Part shown: one piece after another, positions 14,743 to 25,612 of the stretch
Layout: every line of letters begins with the position of its first letter
Position numbering within the stretch: position 1 is the stretch's first letter
Assembly: GCA_963729275.1 (NCBI GenBank)
Contig: CAVSNH010000013.1
Span: 496,001-560,000, forward strand
Direction of reading: 5' to 3'
Length of the DNA stretch: 64,000 bases
Source of the DNA: CAVSNH01 sp963729275
GTDB taxonomy: Bacteria > Actinomycetota > Acidimicrobiia > Acidimicrobiales > RAAP-2
Notes under the pieces: generated by a model
What the model saw: only the letters and a program-made list of their open reading frames with translations
What the model was told of the DNA's origin: nothing
The model's database searches: none
Position numbers and translations under genes: made by a program

Positions 14743-14876
14743 GGTCTAGGACCTTAGCCAGGGAGCGGTCGGGCCGGCAGGGTGGACCCGTAAGATGCCC
14801 GGGGTCGCCAGCCGCCCCGACCAACCCTCTTCCGGCGTCCACTCGACCAGACCCGACACCCGTGAGGACCGGAGCC

Positions 14877-15932
14877 ATGCCGCTCGCCATCGAAGCCGAG
14901 GGACTCGAGAAGACCTTCCGTGGCAAGCGCGAGGTACGGGCGCTCGACGGCGTGAGCTTCGCCGTCCCAGAAGGGTCGATCTTCGGGCTTCTCGGGCCCA
15001 ACGGGTCGGGCAAGACGACGGCGGTGCGGATCCTCACCACCATCCTCCGGGCCGACGGCGGCACGGCCCGCGTCCTCGGCCATGACGTCGGTCAGCAGCC
15101 ACGCCAGGTCCGGAGCCTCATCGGCCTCGCCGGCCAGTACGCCGCCGTGGACGAGAACCTCACCGGCCGGGAGAACCTGCACATGGTCGGGCGCCTCAAC
15201 CACCTCTCCTCGTCGGCCTCGACGGCGGCGGCCAAGGACCTGTTGGACCAATTCGACCTGGCCGACGCGGCCGACCGCACCCTCAAGACCTATTCGGGCG
15301 GCATGCGCCGACGACTCGACCTGGCCGCCGCCCTGGTGGCCCGACCGCCGGTCCTCTTTCTCGACGAGCCGACCACCGGCCTCGACCCTCAGAGCCGCAT
15401 CGACCTCTGGGAGGTCATCGAGGGGCTGGTCGACAGGGGAACCACCGTGCTGCTCACCACCCAGTACCTCGAGGAGGCCGACCGTCTGGCCAGCACGCTC
15501 GTCGTCCTGGACCACGGCCGAGTGATCGCCGAGGGGACGGCTGCCGAGATGAAAGCCAGCCTCGGTGCGACGGTGCTCGCCGTGGGTTTCGCCGACGTCG
15601 GTGACGCCGTGCGCACACAGGCTCTGCTGTCGGCGGTCGGCCCCCACGTGCCCAGTGTCAACGGCGCGATGGTCGAACTCACCGTGGACGACGGCCCGGG
15701 TTCGGCCATGGAGAGTCTTCGCCTCCTCGACCGCGAGGGCCTCAGGCCCATCACCTTCACCTTGCGTGAGCCGAGCCTCGACGACGTCTTCCTGGCCCTG
15801 ACCGGCCACCGCACCGAGGACGAGACCGATGGTGACGGCACGAATGGCAACGGGCGAGGGCGACGGAGCGGCCGGAGGACAACGCCCGAGCCGGTCGACT
15901 TGGTCGATGCCGACAGCAGGGGGGCCTCGTGA
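14877..15932 (+). CDS. ABC transporter ATP-binding protein (DrrA-like)
   Basis: A 351-residue nucleotide-binding subunit of a drug or lipid exporter. Walker A is GLLGPNGSGKTTAV (about residue 40), the signature is TYSGGMRRRLDLAAAL, and Walker B is VLFLDEPTTGLDPQSR. LLTTQYLEEADRLA follows, with Gln in place of the H-loop His as in many DrrA proteins. The C-terminal extension of 90 residues ends in an acidic, low-complexity tail. ATG 14877 sits behind GGACCGGAG. The permease gene starts 4 nt before its stop, so the two are translationally coupled. Confidence 0.93.
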   Translation: MPLAIEAEGLEKTFRGKREVRALDGVSFAVPEGSIFGLLGPNGSGKTTAVRILTTILRADGGTARVLGHDVGQQPRQVRSLIGLAGQYAAVDENLTGRENLHMVGRLNHLSSSASTAAAKDLLDQFDLADAADRTLKTYSGGMRRRLDLAAALVARPPVLFLDEPTTGLDPQSRIDLWEVIEGLVDRGTTVLLTTQYLEEADRLASTLVVLDHGRVIAEGTAAEMKASLGATVLAVGFADVGDAVRTQALLSAVGPHVPSVNGAMVELTVDDGPGSAMESLRLLDREGLRPITFTLREPSLDDVFLALTGHRTEDETDGDGTNGNGRGRRSGRRTTPEPVDLVDADSRGAS

Positions 15933-16753
15933 CCACTGCAGCCGTGACCCCGACGACCCTGACCGCACCGAGCGGTCCCTCCTGGGTCGGCAGCGCTCGG
16001 TGGGTGGTGGCGGACACCGTCACCGTGACCAAGCGCAACCTGCTCGCCTACACGCGCATCCCCGAGTCGCTCTTCTTCTCCACCGTCCAGCCGATCATGT
16101 TCGTGCTGCTGTTCACCTATGTCTTCGGCGGCGCCATCCACGTCCCCGGGCTGAGCTACGTGAACTACCTCATGCCCGGCATTTTCGTGCAGACCGTGGC
16201 CTTCGGCGCGGTGACCACTTCTATCGCCCTGGCCGAGGACCTCCAGAAGGGGATCATCGAGCGCTTCCGGGCCCTGCCCATGTCGCGCTCGGCCGTGCTC
16301 ACCGGTCGCACATCCGCCGACCTGGTGCGGAACATCGCCACCGTCGTCATCATCACCGCGGTCGGCCTGGCCGTGGGGTTCCGTCCCTCGACCGGCGTGC
16401 TCCCGTACATGGCCGGCATCCTGGTCATCCTGCTGTTCGCCTACGCCCTCTCGTGGGGCTTTGCCACCATCGGGCTGTCGGCCCCCAATAGCGAGACGGC
16501 TCAGGTCATGTCCTTCCCGCTGCTCTTCCCGCTCATCTTCGCCTCCTCGGCCTTCGTTCCTGTCTCGTCCATGCCCGGATGGCTCCAGGGATTCGCCACT
16601 CACCAGCCGGTCAGCGTGACCGTCGATGCCTGCCGAGCCCTCATGCTCGGCGGCCCGACGGCCAAGTGGGTCATCCAGTCGGTCGCCTGGGCCGTCGGCC
16701 TCCTCATCGTGCTCATTCCTCTCGCCGTCCACCGCTACCGCACGCGCATCTGA
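15929..16753 (+). CDS. ABC-2 type permease (DrrB-like)
   Basis: A 274-residue membrane subunit with about six predicted transmembrane helices in the ABC-2 fold. The segment LPYMAGILVILLFAYALSWG and the GLSAPNSETAQVMSFPLLFP stretch are typical of DrrB-type exporters. It should pair with the preceding ATPase to export a hydrophobic substrate such as an antibiotic or lipid. The start is GTG, overlapping the ATPase stop. No substrate-synthesis genes lie nearby, and the next gene is acnA, 108 bp downstream. Confidence 0.9.
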   Translation: MTTAAVTPTTLTAPSGPSWVGSARWVVADTVTVTKRNLLAYTRIPESLFFSTVQPIMFVLLFTYVFGGAIHVPGLSYVNYLMPGIFVQTVAFGAVTTSIALAEDLQKGIIERFRALPMSRSAVLTGRTSADLVRNIATVVIITAVGLAVGFRPSTGVLPYMAGILVILLFAYALSWGFATIGLSAPNSETAQVMSFPLLFPLIFASSAFVPVSSMPGWLQGFATHQPVSVTVDACRALMLGGPTAKWVIQSVAWAVGLLIVLIPLAVHRYRTRI

Positions 16754-16849
16754 CGCCGGCCCACGGACCCTGTCCGCCCCAATCGGAGTGGCAGCCAGGC
16801 GACTCGCCGGGGCCGCTCGCGCCCGTTCGCTGCTATGGCCGCCGACCGG

Positions 16850-16855
16850 CAGAAT
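16850..16855 (+). promoter_or_regulatory. -10 box of a probable leaderless promoter for acnA
   Basis: CAGAAT ends 6 nt before the ATG at 16862, with no ribosome-binding sequence between. This spacing matches the other leaderless candidates in the window. Confidence 0.45.
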
Positions 16856-16861
16856 GGGGCC

Positions 16862-19591
16862 ATGGCACCCGACTCCCCTACCGAACGCGCCGCCGCTCAC
16901 GACTCCTTTGACGCCCGCGGGCAGCTGGCCGTCGGTGACCGGAGCTACGAGATCTTCCGTCTGGCCGCCCTGGCCGATCGCTTCGACGTCGCCCGCCTGC
17001 CCTACTCGATCAAGGTCTTGCTCGAGAACCTCCTGCGCCACGAGGACGGGATCACCGTGCGCCCGGCCGACATCGAAGCCACCGCCCGTTGGGGTGATCG
17101 ACCCGAACGCCACGGCCTCGGAGGGGCGGACAACGCCGAGATCGCCTTCACCCCCGAACGGGTGCTCCTGCAGGACTTCACCGGCGTGCCGAGCGTCGTC
17201 GACCTGGCCGCCATGCGGGACGCGCTGGCCGAGCTGGGCGGCGATCCGAGCCGCGTCGACCCGCTGGTGCCCGTCGATCTTGTGATCGACCACTCGGTGA
17301 TCGTCGAGGTGTCGGGACGCGCTGACGCCTACGACCGAAACGTCGACATTGAGTACCAGCGCAACATCGAGCGTTACCAGGTCCTGCGCTGGTCCCAGCA
17401 CGCGTTCGACCGGCTGCGGGTCGTCCCCCCGGGGACGGGCATCTGCCACCAGGTGAACCTCGAGTACCTCTCACAGGTGGTCTTCACCACCGACGATGGC
17501 CGCGCCTACTGCGACACTCTGGTGGGTGCCGACTCCCACACCACCATGGTCAATGGCCTCGGGGTCCTCGGTTGGGGCGTCGGTGGCATCGAGGCCGAAG
17601 CGGCCATGCTCGGCCAGCCGCTCTCCATGCTGCTCCCCCCGGTGGTCGGTTTCCGCCTGATCGGCGAGCAGCCGGTCGGGACCACAGCCACCGACCTTGT
17701 CCTCACCATCACCCACCTGCTCCGCCAGCACGGCGTGGTGGGCAAGTTCGTCGAATTCCACGGGCCAGGTGTCGCCGCCGTGCCGCTGGCCAACCGGGCG
17801 ACCATCGGCAACATGTCCCCCGAGTACGGCGCCACCTGCGCCATCTTCCCCATCGACGAGATCACGCTCGACTACCTGCGGTTCACCGGCCGGGACGAGG
17901 ACCACATCGCCCTGGTCGAGGCCTACGCCAAGGAGCAAGGGCTCTTCCACCGGGGCGACGGGATCGAGCCCGTCTACTCGGAGTCCATCGAGCTCGACCT
18001 CTCGACCGTGGTCCCCTCGATCGCCGGCCCCTCCCGGCCACAAGACCTCGTGCCGCTCGAGCGTGCCCCCGAAACCCTCCAGCGGGCGCTCGACCGGCCG
18101 GCCCGATCGGCACCGGCCCGCCTCGAGTCCACGCCGGGCCGGAACGGGGACAGCCCGACGGATGTCACGATCGAGGACGGGCAGGTCGTGGTGGCCGCCA
18201 TCACCAGCTGCACGAACACCTCGAACCCAGAGGTCATGGTGGCCGCTGGCTTGTTGGCATCCAAGGCGGTGGCCCGCGGCCTTCAGTCCAAGCCCTGGGT
18301 CAAGACCTCTCTCGCTCCCGGCTCCCGGGTGGTCATGGACTACCTGGACCGGGCGAACCTGACGGAGCCGCTCGCCGAGATCGGCTTCGAGCTCGTGGGC
18401 TTCGGGTGCACGACTTGCATCGGCAACTCCGGACCGCTCCTGCCCGGTGTCTCCGAAGCCGTGGCCGCCGGGGACCTCTCGGTGGCGTCGGTCCTGTCCG
18501 GAAACCGGAACTTCGAGGGACGCATCCACCCCGAGGTGCGCATGAACTTTCTGGCCTCGCCGCCCCTCGTCGTTGCCTACGCACTGGCCGGGACCATGGA
18601 CCTCGATCTCACCACCGATCCGCTTGGCACCGACCGCGACGGCAATCCTGTGCACCTGGCCGACGTCTGGCCGAGCGCGGACGAAGTGAACGCCACCATC
18701 CGGGCCACGGTGAGCTCCGAGATGTTCCAGCGGCGCTATGCCGCGGTCTTCGACGGTGACGAGCGGTGGCGGGCCATCGCGACGGCCACCGGCAACACCT
18801 TCGCCTGGGACCCGGCATCGACCTATGTGCTGCGGCCGAGCTTTCTCGAAGGTCTCAGCGCCCAACCCGAGCCCATCTCCGACCTGGCCGGCGCACGCGT
18901 CCTCGCCCTTCTCGGGGACAGCGTGACCACCGACCACATCTCACCGGCCGGCTCGATCGGGCCCTCCACCCCGGCCGGGCGCTACCTGGCCGAGCACGGT
19001 GTCCAACGCGCCGACTTCAACTCCTACGGTGCCCGCCGCGGGAACCACGAGGTCATGGTGCGCGGCACCTTCGCCAACGTGCGCCTACGCAACCAGCTGG
19101 CGCCGGGCACGGAGGGAGGCATCACCCTCCATCTCCCCGACGGCGAGCAGACGACCATCTACGAGGCGGCCATGCGCTACCGGGACGAAGGAGTTCCCCT
19201 CGTCGTCCTCGCCGGGAAGGAGTACGGGACCGGCTCATCTCGCGACTGGGCGGCCAAGGGGACCCTGCTGCTCGGAGTCCGGGCCGTCATCGCCGAGAGC
19301 TACGAGCGGATCCACCGCTCCAACCTGATCGGCATGGGAGTCCTGCCCCTCCAGTTCATGGACGACCAGAGCGTGACCACCCTCGGGCTGACCGGCCACG
19401 AAGTCTTCAGCGTGAGCGGGCTCGGCCCTCTCAACGACGGCGGGGTGCCGAAGACGGTGGGCGTGGTAGCCGCCGACGGCGATCGGCGGGTCGAGTTCGA
19501 AGCACGCGTGCGCATCGACACCCCCATGGAGGCCCGCTACTACCGCGATGGCGGAATCCTGCCCTACATGCTCCGGCGGATGGCCGGCTGA
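16862..19591 (+). CDS. acnA: aconitate hydratase A
   Basis: About 909 residues, the full length of the monomeric AcnA/IRP1-type enzyme. It interconverts citrate and isocitrate in the TCA cycle using a [4Fe-4S] cluster. The cluster Cys are in ITSCTNTSNPEVM and GFGCTTCIGNSGPL. Other active-site segments are GADSHTTMVNGLGVLGWGVG, ANIGNMSPEYGATCAIFP as read in part, and GKEYGTGSSRDWAAKG in the swivel domain. ATG 16862 matches the usual N-terminus and lies 6 nt after a -10-like box; an upstream ATG at 16835 is in frame. It stands alone between the ABC exporter and an amidotransferase. Confidence 0.95.
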   Translation: MAPDSPTERAAAHDSFDARGQLAVGDRSYEIFRLAALADRFDVARLPYSIKVLLENLLRHEDGITVRPADIEATARWGDRPERHGLGGADNAEIAFTPERVLLQDFTGVPSVVDLAAMRDALAELGGDPSRVDPLVPVDLVIDHSVIVEVSGRADAYDRNVDIEYQRNIERYQVLRWSQHAFDRLRVVPPGTGICHQVNLEYLSQVVFTTDDGRAYCDTLVGADSHTTMVNGLGVLGWGVGGIEAEAAMLGQPLSMLLPPVVGFRLIGEQPVGTTATDLVLTITHLLRQHGVVGKFVEFHGPGVAAVPLANRATIGNMSPEYGATCAIFPIDEITLDYLRFTGRDEDHIALVEAYAKEQGLFHRGDGIEPVYSESIELDLSTVVPSIAGPSRPQDLVPLERAPETLQRALDRPARSAPARLESTPGRNGDSPTDVTIEDGQVVVAAITSCTNTSNPEVMVAAGLLASKAVARGLQSKPWVKTSLAPGSRVVMDYLDRANLTEPLAEIGFELVGFGCTTCIGNSGPLLPGVSEAVAAGDLSVASVLSGNRNFEGRIHPEVRMNFLASPPLVVAYALAGTMDLDLTTDPLGTDRDGNPVHLADVWPSADEVNATIRATVSSEMFQRRYAAVFDGDERWRAIATATGNTFAWDPASTYVLRPSFLEGLSAQPEPISDLAGARVLALLGDSVTTDHISPAGSIGPSTPAGRYLAEHGVQRADFNSYGARRGNHEVMVRGTFANVRLRNQLAPGTEGGITLHLPDGEQTTIYEAAMRYRDEGVPLVVLAGKEYGTGSSRDWAAKGTLLLGVRAVIAESYERIHRSNLIGMGVLPLQFMDDQSVTTLGLTGHEVFSVSGLGPLNDGGVPKTVGVVAADGDRRVEFEARVRIDTPMEARYYRDGGILPYMLRRMAG

Positions 19592-19627
19592 GCCGGCTGA
19601 GCCGGCTGGACCGGCTGAGCCGGCTGG
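19583..19627. repeat. 9-bp tandem repeat over the acnA stop codon
   Basis: Five consecutive units of GCCGGCTGA or one-base variants (19583-19627). The acnA TGA lies inside the first unit, and four more in-frame TGA or TGG units follow. It looks like slippage expansion at the gene end. Confidence 0.6.
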
Positions 19628-19715
19628 AGGGCGCTGGCGGGCTAGTGCGGCGGCGGGGAAAGACCGCCGTCGGGACGGCGTAAAGGCTGCACGCAATTTT
19701 TCAAAGGCCGAATTC

Positions 19716-19751
19716 GTCAGCCTTTCCTGACGGCCGTCAGCATATGCTGAC
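19716..19751. repeat. GTCAG/CTGAC paired-palindrome element, copy 2
   Basis: GTCAGCCTTTCCTGAC (19716-19731), spacer GGCC, then the perfect palindrome GTCAGCATATGCTGAC (19736-19751). The start-to-start distance is again 20 bp. It is flanked by AATTTTT on the left and TCAAAAATT on the right, the latter 13 nt out as in copy 1, giving an imperfect outer inverted repeat of roughly 80 bp. Intergenic between two convergent genes, acnA and an amidotransferase. Confidence 0.8.
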
Positions 19752-19777
19752 AAAACCGCCCCTCTCAAAAATTTAAA

Positions 19778-20563
19778 TCAGGGGACGGCGGAGGAGCTTC
19801 GCCTCGGAGCGCCCCCCACTTCCTGGCCGCCCGAGGCGAGAGCCACGTCCACGAACCGGCCGATCAGCCGCCGGCCGGTGGCCTCGATCCCCGCAACCTG
19901 GGTGGCTGACAGGTTGACCCCATCCGGCAACTCGGGCCGCCAGCCGTCGGCCAACGCCTCGTCCACCTCCACGTGGAACTGCAGGGCGTAGGCGAGGTCG
20001 CCGACGCGGAACGCTTGGTGCGGGTAAGCGGCGGTGGCGGCCAGGTGGACCGCCCCGTCAGGCAGGTCGAACGTGTCGCCGTGCCAGTGGAAGCAGGGCA
20101 CCTCCCCGTCGGACAGGCCCCCGTATTGGGGCCCGAAGACCCGGTCCCGGCGGCCGTCGGCGGTGAGTGCGACCTGTCCCGGCCCGATCTCGGGAGCCGG
20201 TCCACGGCGGACCTCGGCGCCGAGGGCGGCGGCCAGCTGTTGTGCGCCGAGGCACACAGCCAGCACAGGTACACCCCGGGCCACGGCATCGGCCAGCAAC
20301 ATCCGCTCGGGGGCGAGCCATTCATAGAGGCGCTCGTCGCCAACGCCCATCGGGCCACCCATGACAACGAGACCGGACAGCGCGTCGACCCGCGGCAGGG
20401 GGTCACCGGCATCGAGACGGGCGACCCGGACCTCGAGGCCGCGCTCGGCGAGCATGGGGGCGATCGACCCGGGCCCTTCGAAGTCGACGTGCTGGAGAAC
20501 GAACCAGGGTGCCGGCCCGGAGCCAACGCCGCGGCCCGCCCCGGCGCCGGCGCTCGTCACCAT
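19778..20563 (-). CDS. class I glutamine amidotransferase (GATase1)
   Basis: A 261-residue stand-alone amidotransferase of the GMP-synthase/GuaA-like GATase type. The nucleophile elbow is VLAVCLGAQQLAAALG (catalytic Cys near residue 100) and the His-Glu pair is in YALQFHVEVDEA. LVVMGGPMGVGDERLYEWL is the conserved substrate-pocket segment. It hydrolyses glutamine and passes ammonia to an unknown acceptor, or may act as a gamma-glutamyl hydrolase. The ATG (20561-20563) overlaps the stop of the upstream PIG-L gene, so both are likely in one transcript. The frame is open further upstream without homology. Confidence 0.86.
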   Translation of the reverse strand: MVTSAGAGAGRGVGSGPAPWFVLQHVDFEGPGSIAPMLAERGLEVRVARLDAGDPLPRVDALSGLVVMGGPMGVGDERLYEWLAPERMLLADAVARGVPVLAVCLGAQQLAAALGAEVRRGPAPEIGPGQVALTADGRRDRVFGPQYGGLSDGEVPCFHWHGDTFDLPDGAVHLAATAAYPHQAFRVGDLAYALQFHVEVDEALADGWRPELPDGVNLSATQVAGIEATGRRLIGRFVDVALASGGQEVGGAPRRSSSAVP

Positions 20564-21288
20564 CAGACGGTGGAAACTACCTGGAAGGCTTCGGCCAGCG
20601 CACCGTCGGGCAACCCGGCGGCTCGGGCCGTGCCCGTCATCCACGATCGCAGCAGCTGGTCGAGCTGCTCACCGTCACCCACCTGGCTCACGTGCGAGCG
20701 GAGGGCGGCGAGCTTGGCGTCGAAGAAAACGGTGACGTCGATTGCGCGGTCGGCTCGCTCGGTGGCCATGAGCCACAGCTCAGGCACGAGGTGGGGCTCG
20801 AGCCCCTCCTCGAGAAGGTCGGGGAAGGCGAAGGGGTTGCGGGCGTCGGGATAGACGGCGCAAATGGCGGCCTCGCCGGCCGCCAGATGGTCGGGATGGC
20901 TGGCGTAGATGCGCTCCCAATTCCGTTCCGGCGACTGGGTGACCACTCGGTCGGGGCGGAAGCGCCGGATGACGGCAGTGACGGCCCTGCGAAGCTCCAA
21001 GCCCGGCTCCAGGCGACCGTCAGGGAACCCGAGGAAGTGCACTTGGGAGACGCCAACCGTGGCCGCCGCCTTGCGTTGCTCGTCCTGTCGCAACTTGGCC
21101 ATCTCGGTCCGCGACACCGAGAGGTCGGACCCACCGGCGTCCCCGTCGGTCACGATGCAGTAGGCGACTTCGACGCCGGCGTGCGTCCAGACGGCCACCG
21201 AGCCGGCCGCCCCGAAGTCGACGTCGTCCGGGTGTGCGGTGACCACCAGGATGCGGTCCACGCCTTCGATGCCGTCGTCCACCTTCAT
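20563..21288 (-). CDS. PIG-L family LmbE-like deacetylase
   Basis: A 241-residue zinc-dependent N-deacetylase. The signature ILVVTAHPDDVDFGAAG supplies the metal-binding His, Asp and Asp near residue 20, and YASHPDHLAAG the third ligand. The family includes MshB (mycothiol synthesis), Mca and PIG-L GlcNAc deacetylases. Length and motifs do not separate these, and neither mshA nor mshC is in the window. The ATG is at 21286-21288; the frame is open upstream. The gene ends on the first bases of the amidotransferase gene and starts 59 bp after the DEAD helicase. Confidence 0.85.
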   Translation of the reverse strand: MKVDDGIEGVDRILVVTAHPDDVDFGAAGSVAVWTHAGVEVAYCIVTDGDAGGSDLSVSRTEMAKLRQDEQRKAAATVGVSQVHFLGFPDGRLEPGLELRRAVTAVIRRFRPDRVVTQSPERNWERIYASHPDHLAAGEAAICAVYPDARNPFAFPDLLEEGLEPHLVPELWLMATERADRAIDVTVFFDAKLAALRSHVSQVGDGEQLDQLLRSWMTGTARAAGLPDGALAEAFQVVSTV

Positions 21289-21346
21289 GACGCCGTGGCG
21301 CCCTGCCAATCCGAGGAGCTTTGCAACGCGACGGTCGGTTGGGGGA

Positions 21347-22603
21347 TCAGCCCGACTCGGGTTGCCAGCCGGAGAGGTCGGCCAGCCGGGGATCGTTCGA
21401 GAACATCTCGACGATGGGCACCTTGAGTCCGATCCGAGTCTGGATGCGCTCAACGTCGAGGATCTGGTTCCACTGCACGAGGCTCACGACGAGCCCGGCC
21501 TCGCCGGCCCGAGCCGTCCGACCCGAGCGGTGGAGATACGCCTTGTGATCTTCGGGGGGGTCGAAGTGGATGACCACGTCCACGGCGTCGATGTCGAGGC
21601 CACGAGCCGCGACGTCGGTGGCGACCAGGGTGGGAAGCTTGCCGTCGGCGAATTCGCGGAGGGTCTTCTCGCGGTGGACCTGGCGCCGGTCACCGTGGGT
21701 GGCACCCGCCTTCACGCCTTCTTTCCGCAACTGCTCGACCAGCCGTTCGGCGCCGTGCTTCGTGCGCACGAACACCAGGGTCTTGGTCGTGTTTCGGCAA
21801 ATGGCGGCGCACACCTTGACCCGGTCCATCTGGTGGACCTGGAGGAAACGGTGCTCCATGGCCTCGACCGTGGTGCGGGGCGAGGCCACGGCGTGCCTGA
21901 TCGGGTCGTTCATGTAGCGGCTTACCAGCCGGTCGACGGCGCCATCGAGCGTGGCCGAGAAGAGCAGCGTTTGGTGCTCCCGCTCGAGGCGGCGCAGCAC
22001 CCATTCGACCTGGGGCATGAAGCCCATGTCGGCCATGCGGTCGGCCTCGTCGAGCACCAAGGTCTCGATGTCGGCCACCGAGACCTCGCCGCGGTCGCCG
22101 AGGTCGATGAGCCGCCCCGGTGTGGCGATGACCACGTCGACCCCACGGCGCAGCTTCTTGATCTGACGGTCCATGTCGGCACCGCCGTAGACGGCGACGG
22201 TGCGAAGGCCGGCTCGGGCAGCCAACGGTTGGAGAACCTCGGCCACCTGCAGGGCGAGCTCACGGGTGGGGACGAGGACGAGGGCTCGCGGGCGCCCCGG
22301 GACGGTGGACGGCGACGCCATCGTCCGCTGCAGGAGTGGCACCCCGAAGGCGAGCGTCTTGCCCGAGCCCGTCTTGGCCTTGCCGCACACGTCGCGGCCG
22401 GACAGGCCGTCGGCCGTCGTCATGGCCTGGATGGGGAAGGGCTTGGTGATGCCCTGCTCGGTCAGGGCCTCGACCAGGACGGGGTCGACGCCCAGGTCGG
22501 CGAAGGAAGTGGGCGGAAGGGCGGCCTCGGTCTCGGCGTCCGCAGGATCTGCGACGGGCAGCTCCTCGAGGGCGCGGTCCGGCGGATCGCTCACGGTGGT
22601 CAT
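21347..22603 (-). CDS. DEAD-box ATP-dependent RNA helicase
   Basis: A 418-residue RNA helicase with the full motif set: SFADLGVDPVLVEALTEQGI and PFPIQ (Q motif), AKTGSGKTLAFGVPLL (motif I), VATPGRLIDLG as ATPGRL (Ib), VLDEADRMADMGF (II), LLFSATLDG (III) and HRSGRTARAG (VI). It unwinds structured RNA in the cytosol, typically for ribosome assembly or mRNA turnover. The N-terminal 30 residues are acidic and Pro-rich; there is no long C-terminal RNA-binding tail, so it is a minimal-core type. The ATG is at 22601-22603. First of a probable three-gene set with the PIG-L and amidotransferase genes. Confidence 0.93.
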   Translation of the reverse strand: MTTVSDPPDRALEELPVADPADAETEAALPPTSFADLGVDPVLVEALTEQGITKPFPIQAMTTADGLSGRDVCGKAKTGSGKTLAFGVPLLQRTMASPSTVPGRPRALVLVPTRELALQVAEVLQPLAARAGLRTVAVYGGADMDRQIKKLRRGVDVVIATPGRLIDLGDRGEVSVADIETLVLDEADRMADMGFMPQVEWVLRRLEREHQTLLFSATLDGAVDRLVSRYMNDPIRHAVASPRTTVEAMEHRFLQVHQMDRVKVCAAICRNTTKTLVFVRTKHGAERLVEQLRKEGVKAGATHGDRRQVHREKTLREFADGKLPTLVATDVAARGLDIDAVDVVIHFDPPEDHKAYLHRSGRTARAGEAGLVVSLVQWNQILDVERIQTRIGLKVPIVEMFSNDPRLADLSGWQPESG

Positions 22604-22822
22604 GTGTGGGGTTGCTCTCTCTCGTGATCCGGGACGGCCACCGCAAGGGCGATCCGTCTACGTCCTTGGCCACGCTGATCGTGGCCAGAGGCGGGCCCGC
22701 CTCGGGCGCCTTGGCGGCCGCGGACGGCTGCCGGACGGGATTGAGGAAGGCCCCACGGCCAGGCACCCGCCTGGCTCGCGACCCCCACTATAGCGCTCCG
22801 GGCCGTCTGACCAGGTCAATCG

Positions 22823-22846
22823 CCCGCCGGACAGCCGGCCGGCGGG
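22823..22846 (-). terminator. possible hairpin terminator after thiC
   Basis: Read on the minus strand, an 8-bp perfect stem CCCGCCGG / CCGGCGGG with an 8-nt loop lies 4 bp after the thiC stop. There is no U-tract, so a Rho-independent terminator is uncertain. Confidence 0.35.
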
Positions 22847-22850
22847 GGGT

Positions 22851-24614
<1,764 letters not shown>

Positions 24615-24769
24615 GGCCCTGTCCCTTCTGGCCTTTTGGCTTGTTCGAGCCGAGTCTTCCACGGCCCTCCATGGCCGTCGTCCCGGAGGGACGGACCCGG
24701 CGCCTCGACCCAGACCTGTGTCATCGTGTGCCGGTCGATACCCAGCCCGACGAGGCAGAAAGGAACACC

Positions 24770-25231
24770 ATGGCCAAGCTCGCCCCCGGTGACAAGGCGC
24801 CGACCTTCAGCCTGCCCGACCAGAACGGGAAGAAGGTCTCACTCCGTGACTTCAAGGGCCAGCCGGTGGTCGTCTACTTCTACCCTCGCGACGACACCCC
24901 GGGTTGCACCAAGGAAGCGTGCCAGTTCAACGACAACCTGCGAGCCTTCTCTCGGGCCAAGGTAGCCGTCGTCGGAATCTCGGCCGACAGCGCCGCCAAG
25001 CATCAGGCGTTCCGGGCCAAGTACGGCCTCAAGTTCCCGCTCCTCACCGACGCCGACCATTCGGTCGGCGAGGCCTACGGCGCCTGGGGTGAGAAGACCC
25101 TCTATGGGAAGAAGTCCGTCGGCGTCATCCGTTCCACGTTCCTCATCGGTGGCGACGGCAAGGTCCAGCGGGCCTGGTACAGCGTGAAAGCGGACGGCCA
25201 CGCGGCGAAGGTGCTCGAAGAAGTGAGCTGA
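24770..25231 (+). CDS. bcp: thioredoxin-dependent thiol peroxidase (Bcp/PrxQ)
   Basis: A 153-residue atypical 2-Cys peroxiredoxin. YFYPRDDTPGCTKEACQFND has the canonical peroxidatic Cys in TPGCT and a resolving Cys five residues on. The C-terminal RSTFLIGGDGKVQRAWYSVKADGH is also typical. It reduces peroxides using thioredoxin. ATG 24770 follows AAAGGA. The frame is open further upstream but with no homology. The gene diverges from thiC. It differs from the 14275 paralogue in having the usual Thr-Pro-Gly before the active Cys. Confidence 0.94.
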   Translation: MAKLAPGDKAPTFSLPDQNGKKVSLRDFKGQPVVVYFYPRDDTPGCTKEACQFNDNLRAFSRAKVAVVGISADSAAKHQAFRAKYGLKFPLLTDADHSVGEAYGAWGEKTLYGKKSVGVIRSTFLIGGDGKVQRAWYSVKADGHAAKVLEEVS

Positions 25232-25253
25232 GCGCCGTCAGGCCCGGGAGCGA

Positions 25254-25514
25254 TCAGTAGCTCTGGGCCGACTTGATCTTCGGTCGGATCACACCGAGGT
25301 AGACGAGGCCGATGATCCCCCCGATGAAGCCGAACAGGAACAGACCGACGATGGGAAGAATGATCCAGAGCACCTTGTTCTGCCCGGCCGCCTGGAAAGC
25401 CATCGTCGGCCGGATGGCGGCATCGATGAGCGCCCACACCACCACGAAGAAGGACGCCACGCCGAGTAGAACGAACAGCGTGCCGAATGCCCCAGCGAAT
25501 ACATCAGCGACCAT
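25254..25514 (-). CDS. DUF2516 family small membrane protein
   Basis: An 86-residue protein with two predicted transmembrane helices (residues about 5-30 and 50-75), a Phe/Val-rich N-terminus and the conserved closing VYLGVIRPKIK. It matches the actinobacterial DUF2516 family, whose function is unknown. ATG 25514 is preferred because GAGG lies 8 nt before it; a GTG three codons upstream is also in frame. It converges with the peroxiredoxin gene, the two ends being 22 bp apart. Confidence 0.8.
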   Translation of the reverse strand: MVADVFAGAFGTLFVLLGVASFFVVVWALIDAAIRPTMAFQAAGQNKVLWIILPIVGLFLFGFIGGIIGLVYLGVIRPKIKSAQSY

Positions 25515-25612
25515 GGTCACCACCTCGGCTTAAAGACTAGGGCATCGCCGGGCGCATCGGACCGCGCCCCCCAGGAAACGGATGGGCGCCGAGGGACGAC
25601 TGTGCCGCAGGG

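Noticed and set aside
15389..17449. 686-codon minus-strand open frame
   Set aside because: Antisense to the ABC transporter and acnA genes; no recognisable domain.
24615..24769. TPP riboswitch upstream of thiC
   Set aside because: No THI-box consensus could be recognised on the minus strand; only short hairpins.
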